40,297 nt of DNA from Rhodospirillaceae bacterium (GTDB taxonomy: Bacteria > Pseudomonadota > Alphaproteobacteria > UBA7985). Within the stretch, counting starts at the first letter, position 1. Every line of letters starts with the position of its first letter. The notes below the pieces were generated by a model that was not told the DNA's origin, ran no database searches, and saw only the letters and a program-made list of their open reading frames with translations. The DNA lies in the NCBI GenBank assembly GCA_002700865.1, contig PAFB01000141.1, positions 1-40,297 of the forward strand, written 5' to 3'. The position numbers and the translations under genes were made by a program. Below are positions 32,767 to 40,158 of the stretch, in pieces.

Positions 32767-32787
32767 ACTAATTTGTAGTAACTTATT
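32767..32787. promoter_or_regulatory. Shared GT-N4-AC operator motif, site B
   Basis: ACTAATTTGTAGTAAC (32767-32782) lies 98 bp upstream of the isomerase start, in the 247-bp promoter region of the arabinofuranoside operon. With its flanks (32759-32788) it matches site A at 27 of 30 positions, with mismatches only at three single bases. The dyad is AATTTGT-AGTA-ACTTATT. Nothing else structured is seen in this intergenic region. Confidence 0.6.
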
Positions 32788-32916
32788 TTTCCAAGAACGA
32801 GCATTTCTACTCCGATGCCTCTCTAATAATCAGGCTGCTAAAACATTGAAAATTCGCGTCTTTTCACATTTCTTGGCGGATGCGTCAGTGCACCCCTTGC
32901 GTCGAAGCACTCCGGG

Positions 32917-34338
32917 TTAGGCGTAGCCGGCGATGGACTTGAGTTCGAGGTACTCATCAATGCCCCATTCACCCTGCTCCCGGCCGTTTCCAGACTGCTT
33001 ATAGCCGCCAAAGGGAGCATAAGCGGACCACTCGGCCCCATTGATCCAAATGGCGCCCGCACGCATTTGCTGAGCCACCCGCCGCGCCCGTTCCAGCGAG
33101 CCGGACTGCACGTATCCCGCGAGGCCGTAGACCGTGTCGTTAGCGATCTCGATTGCCTCTGCTTCGTCACCGTAACCAATGATGGATAGCACGGGGCCAA
33201 AGATTTCTTCGCGGGCGATTGCCATATCGTTGGTGACATCGCCGAACACGGTCGGGCGGATGTAGTACCCGCGATTGAGCCCAGCAGGCCGCCCGACGCC
33301 ACCGGTAACCAGCGTCGCCCCTTCGTCGATCCCCGCCTGGATCAGGCTTTGGATGTGATTGAACTGCCGCTCGTTGACCACTGGCCCCATAGACACGTCC
33401 GTCATCGGATCACCCACCGTGTAGGTCTCCGCAGCCTCACCGGCGAGGGCTTTGGCTTCCTCCATCCGATCCGCTGGAACAAGCAGACGCGACGGCGAAC
33501 GACAGGACTGGCCCACGTTAACAAAGCACCAGTCCACGCCGTCCCGCACCGCTTGTTCCAGATCGGCATCGGGGAGGATGATGTTGGGCGACTTGCCGCC
33601 CAATTCTTGGGAAACACGCTTGACTGTTTCTGCAGCGGCCCGCGCAACGGCAATTCCGGCACGCGTTGACCCCGTAATCGACACCATGTCCACATCCGGG
33701 TGTCGCGCCAGCGCTTCACCGGCGACATGCCCGTAGCCGGTCAGATGGTTGTACACCCCCGGCTGAAACCCCGCCTCGTGCACCAGTTCAGCAAAGCGCA
33801 GGGACGACCGAGGCGAGAATTCTGAAGGCTTGGCGATCATGGTACAGCCAGCCGCGAGCGCGGGCACGACTTTGAGCACCAACTGGTTCATCGGCCAGTT
33901 CCACGGGGTGATGAGCGCACAGACGCCGATAGGCTCCTTCGACAACAGCGTATCACCACGACGCTCCTCAAACGGCATGGTTTCGAGGAAATGAATCAAG
34001 GCTTCAAAGTGCTCGGCACCGATCCAGGCCTGCGTCGAGAGTGAAAAAGCCTGCGTTGACCCCATTTCCTCGACCATCAAGGCGGCGATTTCATCAAAGG
34101 CCTCATTATAGAGCGCGTGGAGTATGCGCAGTAAGCGGATGCGTTCGGCTCGTGTGGTCTGAGAAAATGCCGGAAAAGCCGCCTTTGCCGCTGCGACCGC
34201 AGCGTTAACGTCGTGCTCGTTACCCATGGGGATTTTGCAGATTTCTGCCTCAGAAGCCGGGTTGATCAGCGCGTGGGCCTCACTGCCAACAGGCCGAACC
34301 CATTCTCCGTTGATGTAGAACTTCCCAATGTTTTGCAT
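32917..34338 (-). CDS. NAD(P)-dependent aldehyde dehydrogenase
   Basis: A 473-residue ALDH-superfamily enzyme. The cofactor-region motif I-T-P-W-N-W-P-M-N-Q, the general-base segment S-Q-E-L-G-G-K-S-P-N (Glu near 245) and the catalytic Cys279 in N-V-G-Q-S-C-R-S-P-S are all present, and E-E-I-F-G-P-V-L is near 375. The start ATG at 34338 is preceded by GGAGG at good spacing; a GTG two codons upstream is less likely. The best neighbours are aldehyde producers: the arabinofuranoside operon (glycolaldehyde) downstream and a GMC oxidoreductase upstream. Its promoter carries operator motif A, so co-control with the sugar operon is likely. Confidence 0.92.
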   Translation of the reverse strand: MQNIGKFYINGEWVRPVGSEAHALINPASEAEICKIPMGNEHDVNAAVAAAKAAFPAFSQTTRAERIRLLRILHALYNEAFDEIAALMVEEMGSTQAFSLSTQAWIGAEHFEALIHFLETMPFEERRGDTLLSKEPIGVCALITPWNWPMNQLVLKVVPALAAGCTMIAKPSEFSPRSSLRFAELVHEAGFQPGVYNHLTGYGHVAGEALARHPDVDMVSITGSTRAGIAVARAAAETVKRVSQELGGKSPNIILPDADLEQAVRDGVDWCFVNVGQSCRSPSRLLVPADRMEEAKALAGEAAETYTVGDPMTDVSMGPVVNERQFNHIQSLIQAGIDEGATLVTGGVGRPAGLNRGYYIRPTVFGDVTNDMAIAREEIFGPVLSIIGYGDEAEAIEIANDTVYGLAGYVQSGSLERARRVAQQMRAGAIWINGAEWSAYAPFGGYKQSGNGREQGEWGIDEYLELKSIAGYA

Positions 34339-34392
34339 GTCCACCCCTCCGCCGAACCTGCGAGAGGTTCAGACTATGGGTTAGGGGATAAA

Positions 34393-34422
34393 TTGCAACG
34401 ACTAATTTGTATTAACATATTT
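34393..34422. promoter_or_regulatory. Shared GT-N4-AC operator motif, site A
   Basis: ACTAATTTGTATTAAC (34401-34416), preceded by TTGCAACG and followed by ATATTT, lies 63 bp upstream of the aldehyde dehydrogenase start, in the 95-bp gap behind the GMC gene. The dyad AATTTGT-ATTA-ACATATT has 6 of 7 matching arm positions. It is nearly identical to site B and similar to site C. The presence of its own promoter region suggests that the dehydrogenase is not simply co-transcribed with the GMC gene. Confidence 0.6.
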
Positions 34423-34433
34423 AAGCGCCGCCC

Positions 34434-36035
34434 TTAGGCCCCCGCAGCCCGGATTATTGATGCTGCCTTCTCGGCAATCATGAAGGTTGGTGCGTTCGTG
34501 TTGGCAGAAGTGATGCGGGGCATGACGGAGGCATCCACCACCCGCAGCCCCTCCGCGGCGTTAACGCACAAGCTCGGATCAACCACCGCACTTTCGTCAC
34601 GGCCCATGCGACAGGTTCCGACCAGGTGGTAGACGGTTGCGGACATGCGGCGAACGGCGTCGATGATCTCTTTGTCGGTCTGGTGCTCGGCACCGGGAAT
34701 GATCTCACGCTGCCAGCGGTGCTTAAACGCCATCTGTTCATAGATCTCCCGAACCATGCGCAACCCCTCGATCATGACCTTCTGGTCCCGTTCGGCGGAC
34801 AGATAATTGGTTGTGATTTTTGGGTCGGAGAGCGGGTTGGCGTCAGCAATCTGCACAGATCCTCGGCTTTCAGGGTGGCACTGCCAGAAAGACGTCGTGA
34901 ACCCGGAATATCGGTGCAGCGGCATGCCGGGCTTATCCACCGACAGCGGCATGACAAACAGCTGCAAATCTGGTTGACCATCCTCCGCATACTTGGAGCA
35001 GGCCGCGCCGCCAACCTGTCCTGCGCCCACCGTAAGCGGACCGCGCTGACCGATCAACCAATCCAGCCCCATTTTGGCCAGGCTGAAGGGATTTCGCACG
35101 TGATCGTTGAGCGACACACCCGGTTCGGCAAGCTCTACAATGGTCCGCATTTGTAAATGATCCTGCAGGTTTTCACCCACTTCGGGAGCATCGTGCCGAA
35201 CCCTTATGCCGTGATGCCGGAGTAACGCCGCCGGGCCGATACCTGAAATCTGCAGCAGTTGCGGGGTCTGCACCGAGCCGCCGCAGAGAATGACTTCAAC
35301 GTCAGCATGGACAGTGTGAACAGCCCCGTCCTGCTGATACCGAACGCCGACAGCGCGCGAGCCCTCAAACACGATTTCGGTGACATGAGCGCGGGTTTCC
35401 ATATCGAGATTGGGACGAGACAGGGCTGGATGCAAAAATGCCGTCGCCGCGCTTTCCCGCCATCGACCCCGAACCGACAACTGGTATCGGCCAACGCCAT
35501 AAGCTGAGGCGCCGTTGAAGTCGTCATTCCAAGGCAAACCAAAGGCCTGTGCTGCCTCTAACCAATCATCGCAGGCGTCGTTCTGGTTCTTCAGATCGCT
35601 GATACGCAAAGGACCCTGCGCGCCGCGATACTGCGAAGGAGCCCCCTCATAGGTTTCGATTGACCTAAAGTGCGGTAGGACATCCTGAAAGGACCAGCCA
35701 TCTGCACCCATGGCTTGCCATTGGTCAAAATCCTGATGCTGACCCCGGATATAGATCAGTCCATTGATCGAGCTGGAACCACCAACGACCCGACCCCTTG
35801 GGCAGTCCATTGACCTGTCCGCAATCCCGGCGTCAGGCTCGCCACGGTAGAGATGCGAAACGCGGGCATCGTAGATGGACTTGTAGTAGCCCACCGGCAG
35901 CTTGAGCCAGAAACCCCGGTCCGCACCACCGCATTCCAGCACCAGAACCCGTGCGGAAGGGTCTTCAGAAAGACGGGCCGCGAGTGTCGAACCTGCAGTC
36001 CCTGAGCCGACGATAACGTAGTCATACCCCTTCAT
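34434..36035 (-). CDS. GMC-family FAD-dependent oxidoreductase (copy 2)
   Basis: A 533-residue GMC flavoenzyme. It has the FAD motif D-Y-V-I-V-G-S-G-T-A-G-S (4-15), signature 1 G-R-V-V-G-G-S-S-S-I-N-G near 80, and signature 2 G-S-V-Q-T-P-Q-L-L-Q-I-S-G-I-G-P near 253. Catalytic His and Asn lie in Y-H-L-V-G-T-C-R-M-G and S-A-N-T-N-A-P. It is related to, but clearly distinct from, copy 1 at 4502-6118. It starts behind AAGGAGAG. Position upstream of the aldehyde dehydrogenase suggests an alcohol-to-aldehyde-to-acid pair. It is divergent from the enolase-superfamily gene. Confidence 0.9.
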   Translation of the reverse strand: MKGYDYVIVGSGTAGSTLAARLSEDPSARVLVLECGGADRGFWLKLPVGYYKSIYDARVSHLYRGEPDAGIADRSMDCPRGRVVGGSSSINGLIYIRGQHQDFDQWQAMGADGWSFQDVLPHFRSIETYEGAPSQYRGAQGPLRISDLKNQNDACDDWLEAAQAFGLPWNDDFNGASAYGVGRYQLSVRGRWRESAATAFLHPALSRPNLDMETRAHVTEIVFEGSRAVGVRYQQDGAVHTVHADVEVILCGGSVQTPQLLQISGIGPAALLRHHGIRVRHDAPEVGENLQDHLQMRTIVELAEPGVSLNDHVRNPFSLAKMGLDWLIGQRGPLTVGAGQVGGAACSKYAEDGQPDLQLFVMPLSVDKPGMPLHRYSGFTTSFWQCHPESRGSVQIADANPLSDPKITTNYLSAERDQKVMIEGLRMVREIYEQMAFKHRWQREIIPGAEHQTDKEIIDAVRRMSATVYHLVGTCRMGRDESAVVDPSLCVNAAEGLRVVDASVMPRITSANTNAPTFMIAEKAASIIRAAGA

Positions 36036-36170
36036 CCGGCAGCTCTCCTTTGTCCCTCGAGCGGCAAATCCAGCACCGGTTCATGAGAACATAGGCCATG
36101 TCAGGTAATCAATGAGTTTGATTTTCGGCCTGTAAACAGAGCGGAAAACAGGCTTTTCCCCTTGAAACCC

Positions 36171-36186
36171 GACGCGGTTCCGCGTC
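36171..36186. promoter_or_regulatory. Short inverted repeat in the GMC / enolase divergent region
   Basis: GACGCGG-TT-CCGCGTC has perfect 7-bp arms and a 2-base centre, a LacI/GntR-operator-like size. It lies 81 bp upstream of the enolase-superfamily start and 136 bp upstream of the GMC start. No second copy was noticed in the window, so assignment to a regulator is not possible. Confidence 0.35.
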
Positions 36187-36266
36187 CTAATTTACCCCCG
36201 CGACCAGCCATGAGCCAGCCACAACCAAAGCGGTCGGCAAGCGAGCGTGGCAAAGGGAGAGCGCCC

Positions 36267-37406
36267 ATGATTCACATCACGCGGATACAGGCTTGGGCCT
36301 TCCGCAGTCCGACACCAAAGCCAGTGGCGACGTCCTTTGGCGTCATGCACGACCGCCCGGGCGTTTTGGTCCGTGTCGAGGCCGCGGACGGTGCTTTTGG
36401 CTGGGGTGAAATCTTTGCGAACTGGCCGGCAGCGGGGGCGGAGCACCGTCTGAGACTGCTGCAAATGGATATTGCTCCGTTGGTGTTCGATGCCCGGTTC
36501 GGCCATCCATCTGATGTCTTCCACCACCTCGACAAACAGACCCGCATTCGGGCGGTGCAATGCGGTGAAATTGGTCCCTTTGCGCAAGTCATTGCGGGCT
36601 TGGATATGGCCGTTTGGGACCTCGCCGCGCGCCGTGCTGGTCACCCGCTTCGGCAGTTCATTCGCGCAGACGCCCCCAATCGCGTTGCTGCCTACGCCAG
36701 CGGCATTCCGGCGGCAGATGCCTCCCAAGTCATCCCACGCGCGCGCGCCGCCGGACATCGTCGGTTCAAGGTCAAAGTTGGCTTTGATCTGGCACAGGAC
36801 ACAGCCGCCGTTCGCTCCATCTTCGAACGTGCACAGCCAGAAGAAAAGATTGCCTGTGACGCCAATCAAGCCTGGACCCTGGATCAGGCACAGGCTTTTC
36901 TCAAAGCAGTTGAGGGCCAGCCCCTGCTCTGGCTGGAAGAGCCCTTGCCGATGTTTGAGGATGAGTGCAAGTGGCGTGCGCTGGCCGAGGCATCTTTGAT
37001 CCCCTTGGCCGGCGGGGAAAACATCCATGGTCAAGCGGCCTTCGCCGAAACCATTCAAGCCGGGCACTTAGCCGTAATCCAGCCGGATGTCGCCAAATGG
37101 GGTGGCATCACCGGCTGCCTCGCCGTAGCGCAGCAGGCACGATCAGCGGGCCTGCGCTACTGTCCGCACTTTCTGGGCGCCGGATTGGGCCTTATCGCCT
37201 CAGCCGAGCTGCTGGCAGCGGTCGGGGGTGATGGTTTGCTGGAGGTTGACGTTAACGAAAACCCGCTGAGGACGCTTTTCTTTGATCAGGGGGAACCCAT
37301 CGAGGCTGGTCAATGGATCTGTCACAGTGACAGCGGCCTTGGCGTGCAGCAGCTACCGGAACCGCTGTTCGCCTTTCAAACCAGCGCTTGCGACATTTCC
37401 CAATAA
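36267..37406 (+). CDS. Mandelate racemase/muconate lactonizing enzyme-type enolase-superfamily protein
   Basis: A 379-residue enolase-superfamily enzyme of the mandelate racemase subgroup. The base-carrying K-V-K (F-K-V-K-V-G) is near residue 168. Metal ligands are Asp in C-D-A-N-Q-A-W, Glu in L-E-E-P-L-P and Glu in G-G-E-N-I-H-G. The Asp of P-D-V-A-K-W-G-G and the His of C-P-H-F-L-G-A-G form the second base dyad. Such enzymes dehydrate sugar acids or racemise/epimerise carboxylates. The start ATG at 36267 has GGGAGAG at good spacing; the longer frame to 36162 lacks family similarity. The context (sugar operon, oxidoreductases) favours an aldonate dehydratase, but specificity is not readable. 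Confidence 0.88.
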   Translation: MIHITRIQAWAFRSPTPKPVATSFGVMHDRPGVLVRVEAADGAFGWGEIFANWPAAGAEHRLRLLQMDIAPLVFDARFGHPSDVFHHLDKQTRIRAVQCGEIGPFAQVIAGLDMAVWDLAARRAGHPLRQFIRADAPNRVAAYASGIPAADASQVIPRARAAGHRRFKVKVGFDLAQDTAAVRSIFERAQPEEKIACDANQAWTLDQAQAFLKAVEGQPLLWLEEPLPMFEDECKWRALAEASLIPLAGGENIHGQAAFAETIQAGHLAVIQPDVAKWGGITGCLAVAQQARSAGLRYCPHFLGAGLGLIASAELLAAVGGDGLLEVDVNENPLRTLFFDQGEPIEAGQWICHSDSGLGVQQLPEPLFAFQTSACDISQ

Positions 37407-37437
37407 ACCGGCGATTGTCGCGGCTGGATTGCGGGGA

Positions 37438-38574
37438 TCAGGCCGACAGTCGTTCAGGGGCAAGATCAGACAGCGCCACACCTTCGGCAACCATAGACGC
37501 AGGCAGTGGCTTTCCCAAGACCAGGGCAGCAGCAAGTTCCCCCAGTGCTGGCGCGGTTTGGATGCCGTAACCACCCTGCCCCGCCAACCAGAAAAAGCCG
37601 GGCACTTTGGCTGAAAATCCGGCAACAGGGCATTTGTCGGCGACAAAACTCCGCAAGCCCGCCCAGCGCGTTTGTATTCGCGTCACGCGCAGGTCAAAAG
37701 CCCTCTCCACCCGATCGATACAGATCGCGACATCCAGCTCATCCGGTTGCACGTCGCAGGGCAGGTCCGGGTCTTCATTGGCGGGGGAGAGAAGCAACTG
37801 TTGCGAGACCGGTTTGACGTAAAACTCTTCGTTAACGTCCACTGCAATCGGCAAATGACCGATTTCCATATCAGCGGGCGGGTTAATTTGCATGGCCGTG
37901 CGTCGCTTGGGAACCAGGCCGATCGGCTCCGCCCCGGCCATCTGACCCAATTGGTCCGCCCAGGCCCCTGCGGCATTGATCACGCAAGGCGCTTCGAACG
38001 CCCCGGCGGAGGCAGTCTGCACCCGCCATCCGCCAGCCTGCTGCGCCAATGCTGTTACTTCAGCACCGGTCACCACCGAACACCCCTGCGCCCGCGCTCG
38101 CTTCAAAAAGCCTTGATGCAGAGCCGCGACGTCGATGTCCTGACAGTTTTCATCGTAAAGCCCGGCAGTTGCATAGCCCTCGGTCACCAGCGGGTGGAGA
38201 CGCCGGATACCAGCAGCGTCGAGCTGCTGAAAGTTGCCCTCCGACCGAAGTTCGTCATGAAGCTCATTGAGGTCTGGCTCCTGATCCGCACGCGCGATGA
38301 ACAGCGCGCCTCGCGGTGTCAGTATCGGGCTATCCGTGAAGCCAGCGGGCGGGTTGGACATGAAGGCGGCTGAAGCACGGGTCAGCGCCCGGATGGGGGC
38401 TGGGCCATAAACTGGCGCGAACAACGCCGCCGACCGACCTGTGGTGTGGTAGCCGGGCTGAGGCTCACGTTCGAGGACCACCACCCGACAGGCCGCCGAC
38501 AAAGCATCGGCGACGGATGCCCCTGCGATACCGCCGCCAATTACGATTACATCACTTCGGGTCGTTTCGCCCAT
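37438..38574 (-). CDS. FAD-dependent DAO-family oxidoreductase
   Basis: A 378-residue flavoprotein of the D-amino-acid oxidase / glycine oxidase family. The dinucleotide motif V-I-V-I-G-G-G-I-A-G-A-S is at residues 9-20. H-T-T-G-R-S-A-A-L follows in the position that contacts FAD, with V-I-N-A-A-G-A-W-A-D near 195 and a C-terminal G-F-F-W-L-A-G-Q-G-G-Y-G-I-Q-T-A-P. Substrates may be amines, amino acids or hydroxy acids such as glycolate. The start at 38574 (M-G-E-T-T-R-S-D) was chosen over 38658 because the FAD motif should lie close to the N-terminus. It is convergent with the enolase gene, 31 bp apart. Confidence 0.87.
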   Translation of the reverse strand: MGETTRSDVIVIGGGIAGASVADALSAACRVVVLEREPQPGYHTTGRSAALFAPVYGPAPIRALTRASAAFMSNPPAGFTDSPILTPRGALFIARADQEPDLNELHDELRSEGNFQQLDAAGIRRLHPLVTEGYATAGLYDENCQDIDVAALHQGFLKRARAQGCSVVTGAEVTALAQQAGGWRVQTASAGAFEAPCVINAAGAWADQLGQMAGAEPIGLVPKRRTAMQINPPADMEIGHLPIAVDVNEEFYVKPVSQQLLLSPANEDPDLPCDVQPDELDVAICIDRVERAFDLRVTRIQTRWAGLRSFVADKCPVAGFSAKVPGFFWLAGQGGYGIQTAPALGELAAALVLGKPLPASMVAEGVALSDLAPERLSA

Positions 38575-38886
38575 CTTTGCCCGCCCTTGCTTAATGAGAT
38601 TGGCAACAGACTGACGACAATTTGGCAAGCACACAAGACGGTTGGAGACCCATGTCAAACACCGCTGACTCAGGTTTTAGCCAGACCAGAGCGCCCTTAA
38701 GGGGTCTTCACACCGGCAAAAAATTCCGCCAGCACGGCGTTGTTCACGCTTTGATTAAAGCAAAAGGCTGACGAAGCGCCGTCAGCCTTTTGGTTCTTCG
38801 GACTATCCCCTTTTCCCCGCCTCAGCCTCAGCCTCAGGCTTTCAGGGCCAAAGCTGCGGTAAAGGGACCTTTTAGGAGGGCGCAGA
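38575..38886. other. Non-coding stretch between the DAO gene and the small membrane protein gene
   Basis: These 312 bp have no credible coding frame on either strand. They hold the promoter of the minus-strand DAO gene, the terminator at 38761-38792 and a short CCTCAG microrepeat (three units near 38819-38836). Nothing else structured was recognised. Confidence 0.5.
38761..38792 (-). terminator. Rho-independent-type terminator
   Basis: CAAAAGGCTGACG at 38761-38773 and CGTCAGCCTTTTG at 38780-38792 form a perfect 13-bp stem with a 6-base loop. The A-run and T-run at the stem base make it functional-looking in both directions. It lies 95 bp downstream of the small membrane protein gene and is its likely terminator. 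Confidence 0.75.
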
Positions 38887-39315
38887 TCAGCGTCCGCGCA
38901 CCTTCGACAGGCAGGCAATCAGGGTGATAAGCGGAATGAGCATCAGTACCGCCGCAATGATATTGAAACCACTGAAACCATTGTAGCCATAGCTGCTCGC
39001 CATGCCCGCTGCGATGAATTGCGTTCCCATGACAGCGATCACGGCAATGGCGCCAACCCGCGCCCGCACAGGGTCAGCGACGAACAGGCCAATCGCAAAA
39101 ATCATCACGCCCATACCGAGCATGTGCGCGAACCACACGACCTCGACCACAATGGCAATGTTCAACTCTTTCTCAGTCAGGTCGCCGCCCCAGAAACCGG
39201 GAGCGCCGCTGGCGGCTTGGCCTGACGACAGCGCAAACGCTGTGAACGCCGTCAGGAATGCGCCCATGGCCATTAGCCAGAAGCGTGTATTGAGGATGGT
39301 GCTAAGGGCTTGCAT
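38887..39315 (-). CDS. Small four-helix membrane protein, unknown function
   Basis: A 142-residue protein with four predicted membrane helices: about 10-30, 52-75, 83-104 and 115-137. A short loop after helix 1 contains A-P-G-F-W-G-G-D-L-T-E-K-E-L. I do not recognise a family. The start at 39315 (M-Q-A-L-S-T-I-L-N-T-R-F-W) has a GGAG site; the longer frame to 39612 would read through the perfect inverted repeat at 39333-39365 and is rejected. The repeat suggests that it is tightly controlled, and a terminator follows at 38761-38792, so it is probably monocistronic. Confidence 0.75.
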   Translation of the reverse strand: MQALSTILNTRFWLMAMGAFLTAFTAFALSSGQAASGAPGFWGGDLTEKELNIAIVVEVVWFAHMLGMGVMIFAIGLFVADPVRARVGAIAVIAVMGTQFIAAGMASSYGYNGFSGFNIIAAVLMLIPLITLIACLSKVRGR

Positions 39316-39332
39316 ACTGATTCTCCAACAGC

Positions 39333-39365
39333 ATTTAGTGAAAGTCGCATATTGTTTCACTAAAT
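39333..39365. promoter_or_regulatory. Perfect 11-bp inverted repeat upstream of the membrane protein gene
   Basis: ATTTAGTGAAA (39333-39343) and TTTCACTAAAT (39355-39365) are exact reverse complements separated by an 11-bp spacer. The element begins 18 bp upstream of the start codon, in the promoter/5'-leader position. Arm length and symmetry are typical of a TetR-type repressor operator; as RNA it could also fold as a hairpin. No TetR gene is in the window. Confidence 0.6.
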
Positions 39366-39520
39366 TTGCGGTTCTGTCCATGCGCTTTGTGTGAGTGGGT
39401 CCACGGCGTAACCTGACCAAAGATGCGGAGACAGCATGGTTGTTTCGATGCCTCTGGGGCCCGACTTGGGCCTCGGGCGATGGCATGAGCTTCAATGAGA
39501 GCAGCGGCGGCAGCGAGGCT

Positions 39521-40009
39521 TCAGCAACGCGCCCAGACGAACAGGACCCCGTTTCGCTGAACGGCATGCTTGAAGTAAGTACCCAATTTATCACCATCCT
39601 GAACCACGGCACCGCCTGAGGGGATCATGCGCCATGGGATGTTGTTGACCTGGCACCAGCGATAAAGGACAGACCCTTCTTTCTCCACCGAAGGTCTTGG
39701 CTTTGGCGCGGTCACCGAAATGGCAGTTTCCTGGCTGAGCTGATCGCGGAGGCTCGACAGCTCGCGCTGACTGGGCTCCATTTCCCGCCGTAGCAACTGG
39801 ATCTCGTAGCGCTTCAGTTCCAACTCTTGCCGCAACAAGCTGATCTCCTCACGACGCAACTCCAGTTCCTGTTGAAAATAGTTTGTTTCCAACCTTTCGG
39901 CTTCTGCTGAGAGTTCAGCGAAGGAAGCAGAGACTTGTACTTGCGCATTCGACAGTGAGGCTGACAATGCAAGGAGCGAGGTCGTTACTAAAGTGATCGC
40001 TGATTTCAT
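39521..40009 (-). CDS. Exported coiled-coil protein with three 14-residue repeats
   Basis: A 162-residue protein. A signal peptide (residues 1-22, cleavage after S-N-A) leads into a helical region with three consecutive 14-residue (two-heptad) repeats at 47-60, 61-74 and 75-88: QELELRREEISLLR, QELELKRYEIQLLR and REMEPSQRELSSLR. A Pro-rich linker (about 100-108) follows, then a C-terminal segment with two Cys (V-L-Y-R-W-C, and a C-terminal W-A-R-C) that could form a disulfide in the periplasm. No family recognised. The start ATG at 40009 has only a modest GGA upstream. Confidence 0.75.
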   Translation of the reverse strand: MKSAITLVTTSLLALSASLSNAQVQVSASFAELSAEAERLETNYFQQELELRREEISLLRQELELKRYEIQLLRREMEPSQRELSSLRDQLSQETAISVTAPKPRPSVEKEGSVLYRWCQVNNIPWRMIPSGGAVVQDGDKLGTYFKHAVQRNGVLFVWARC

Positions 40010-40114
40010 AGAAATCCATACTCAAAATTGCCAAAGATTAACGACGGGCCCGACCTAGTAGAATCAGATACCGCGCTGAGGCGATTCAGCCAAAAATTGG
40101 CGTTGGCGAAACCG

Positions 40115-40158
40115 TAAGAACTTCTTGAAAATCGGTGAAACTTATCAAGAATTTCTTA
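40115..40158. promoter_or_regulatory. Paired AAGAA-N-TTCTT palindromes
   Basis: AAGAACTTCTT at 40116-40126 and AAGAATTTCTT at 40147-40157 are two copies of an 11-bp palindrome, 31 bp apart or about three helical turns. Together with flanks they also form a 14-bp inverted repeat with one mismatch. They sit about 110-150 bp upstream of the coiled-coil protein gene. Bases 40010-40297 otherwise contain no convincing gene; the hydrophobic low-complexity frame there looks spurious. Confidence 0.4.

Noticed and set aside
38697..38918. 73-codon minus-strand frame
   Set aside because: It runs through the terminator hairpin and the CCTCAG microrepeat and is Arg-rich without any protein-like motif.
39316..39612. 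N-terminal extension of the membrane protein
   Set aside because: The extension crosses the perfect inverted repeat and has no hydrophobic or domain character; the start at 39315 has a clear ribosome site.
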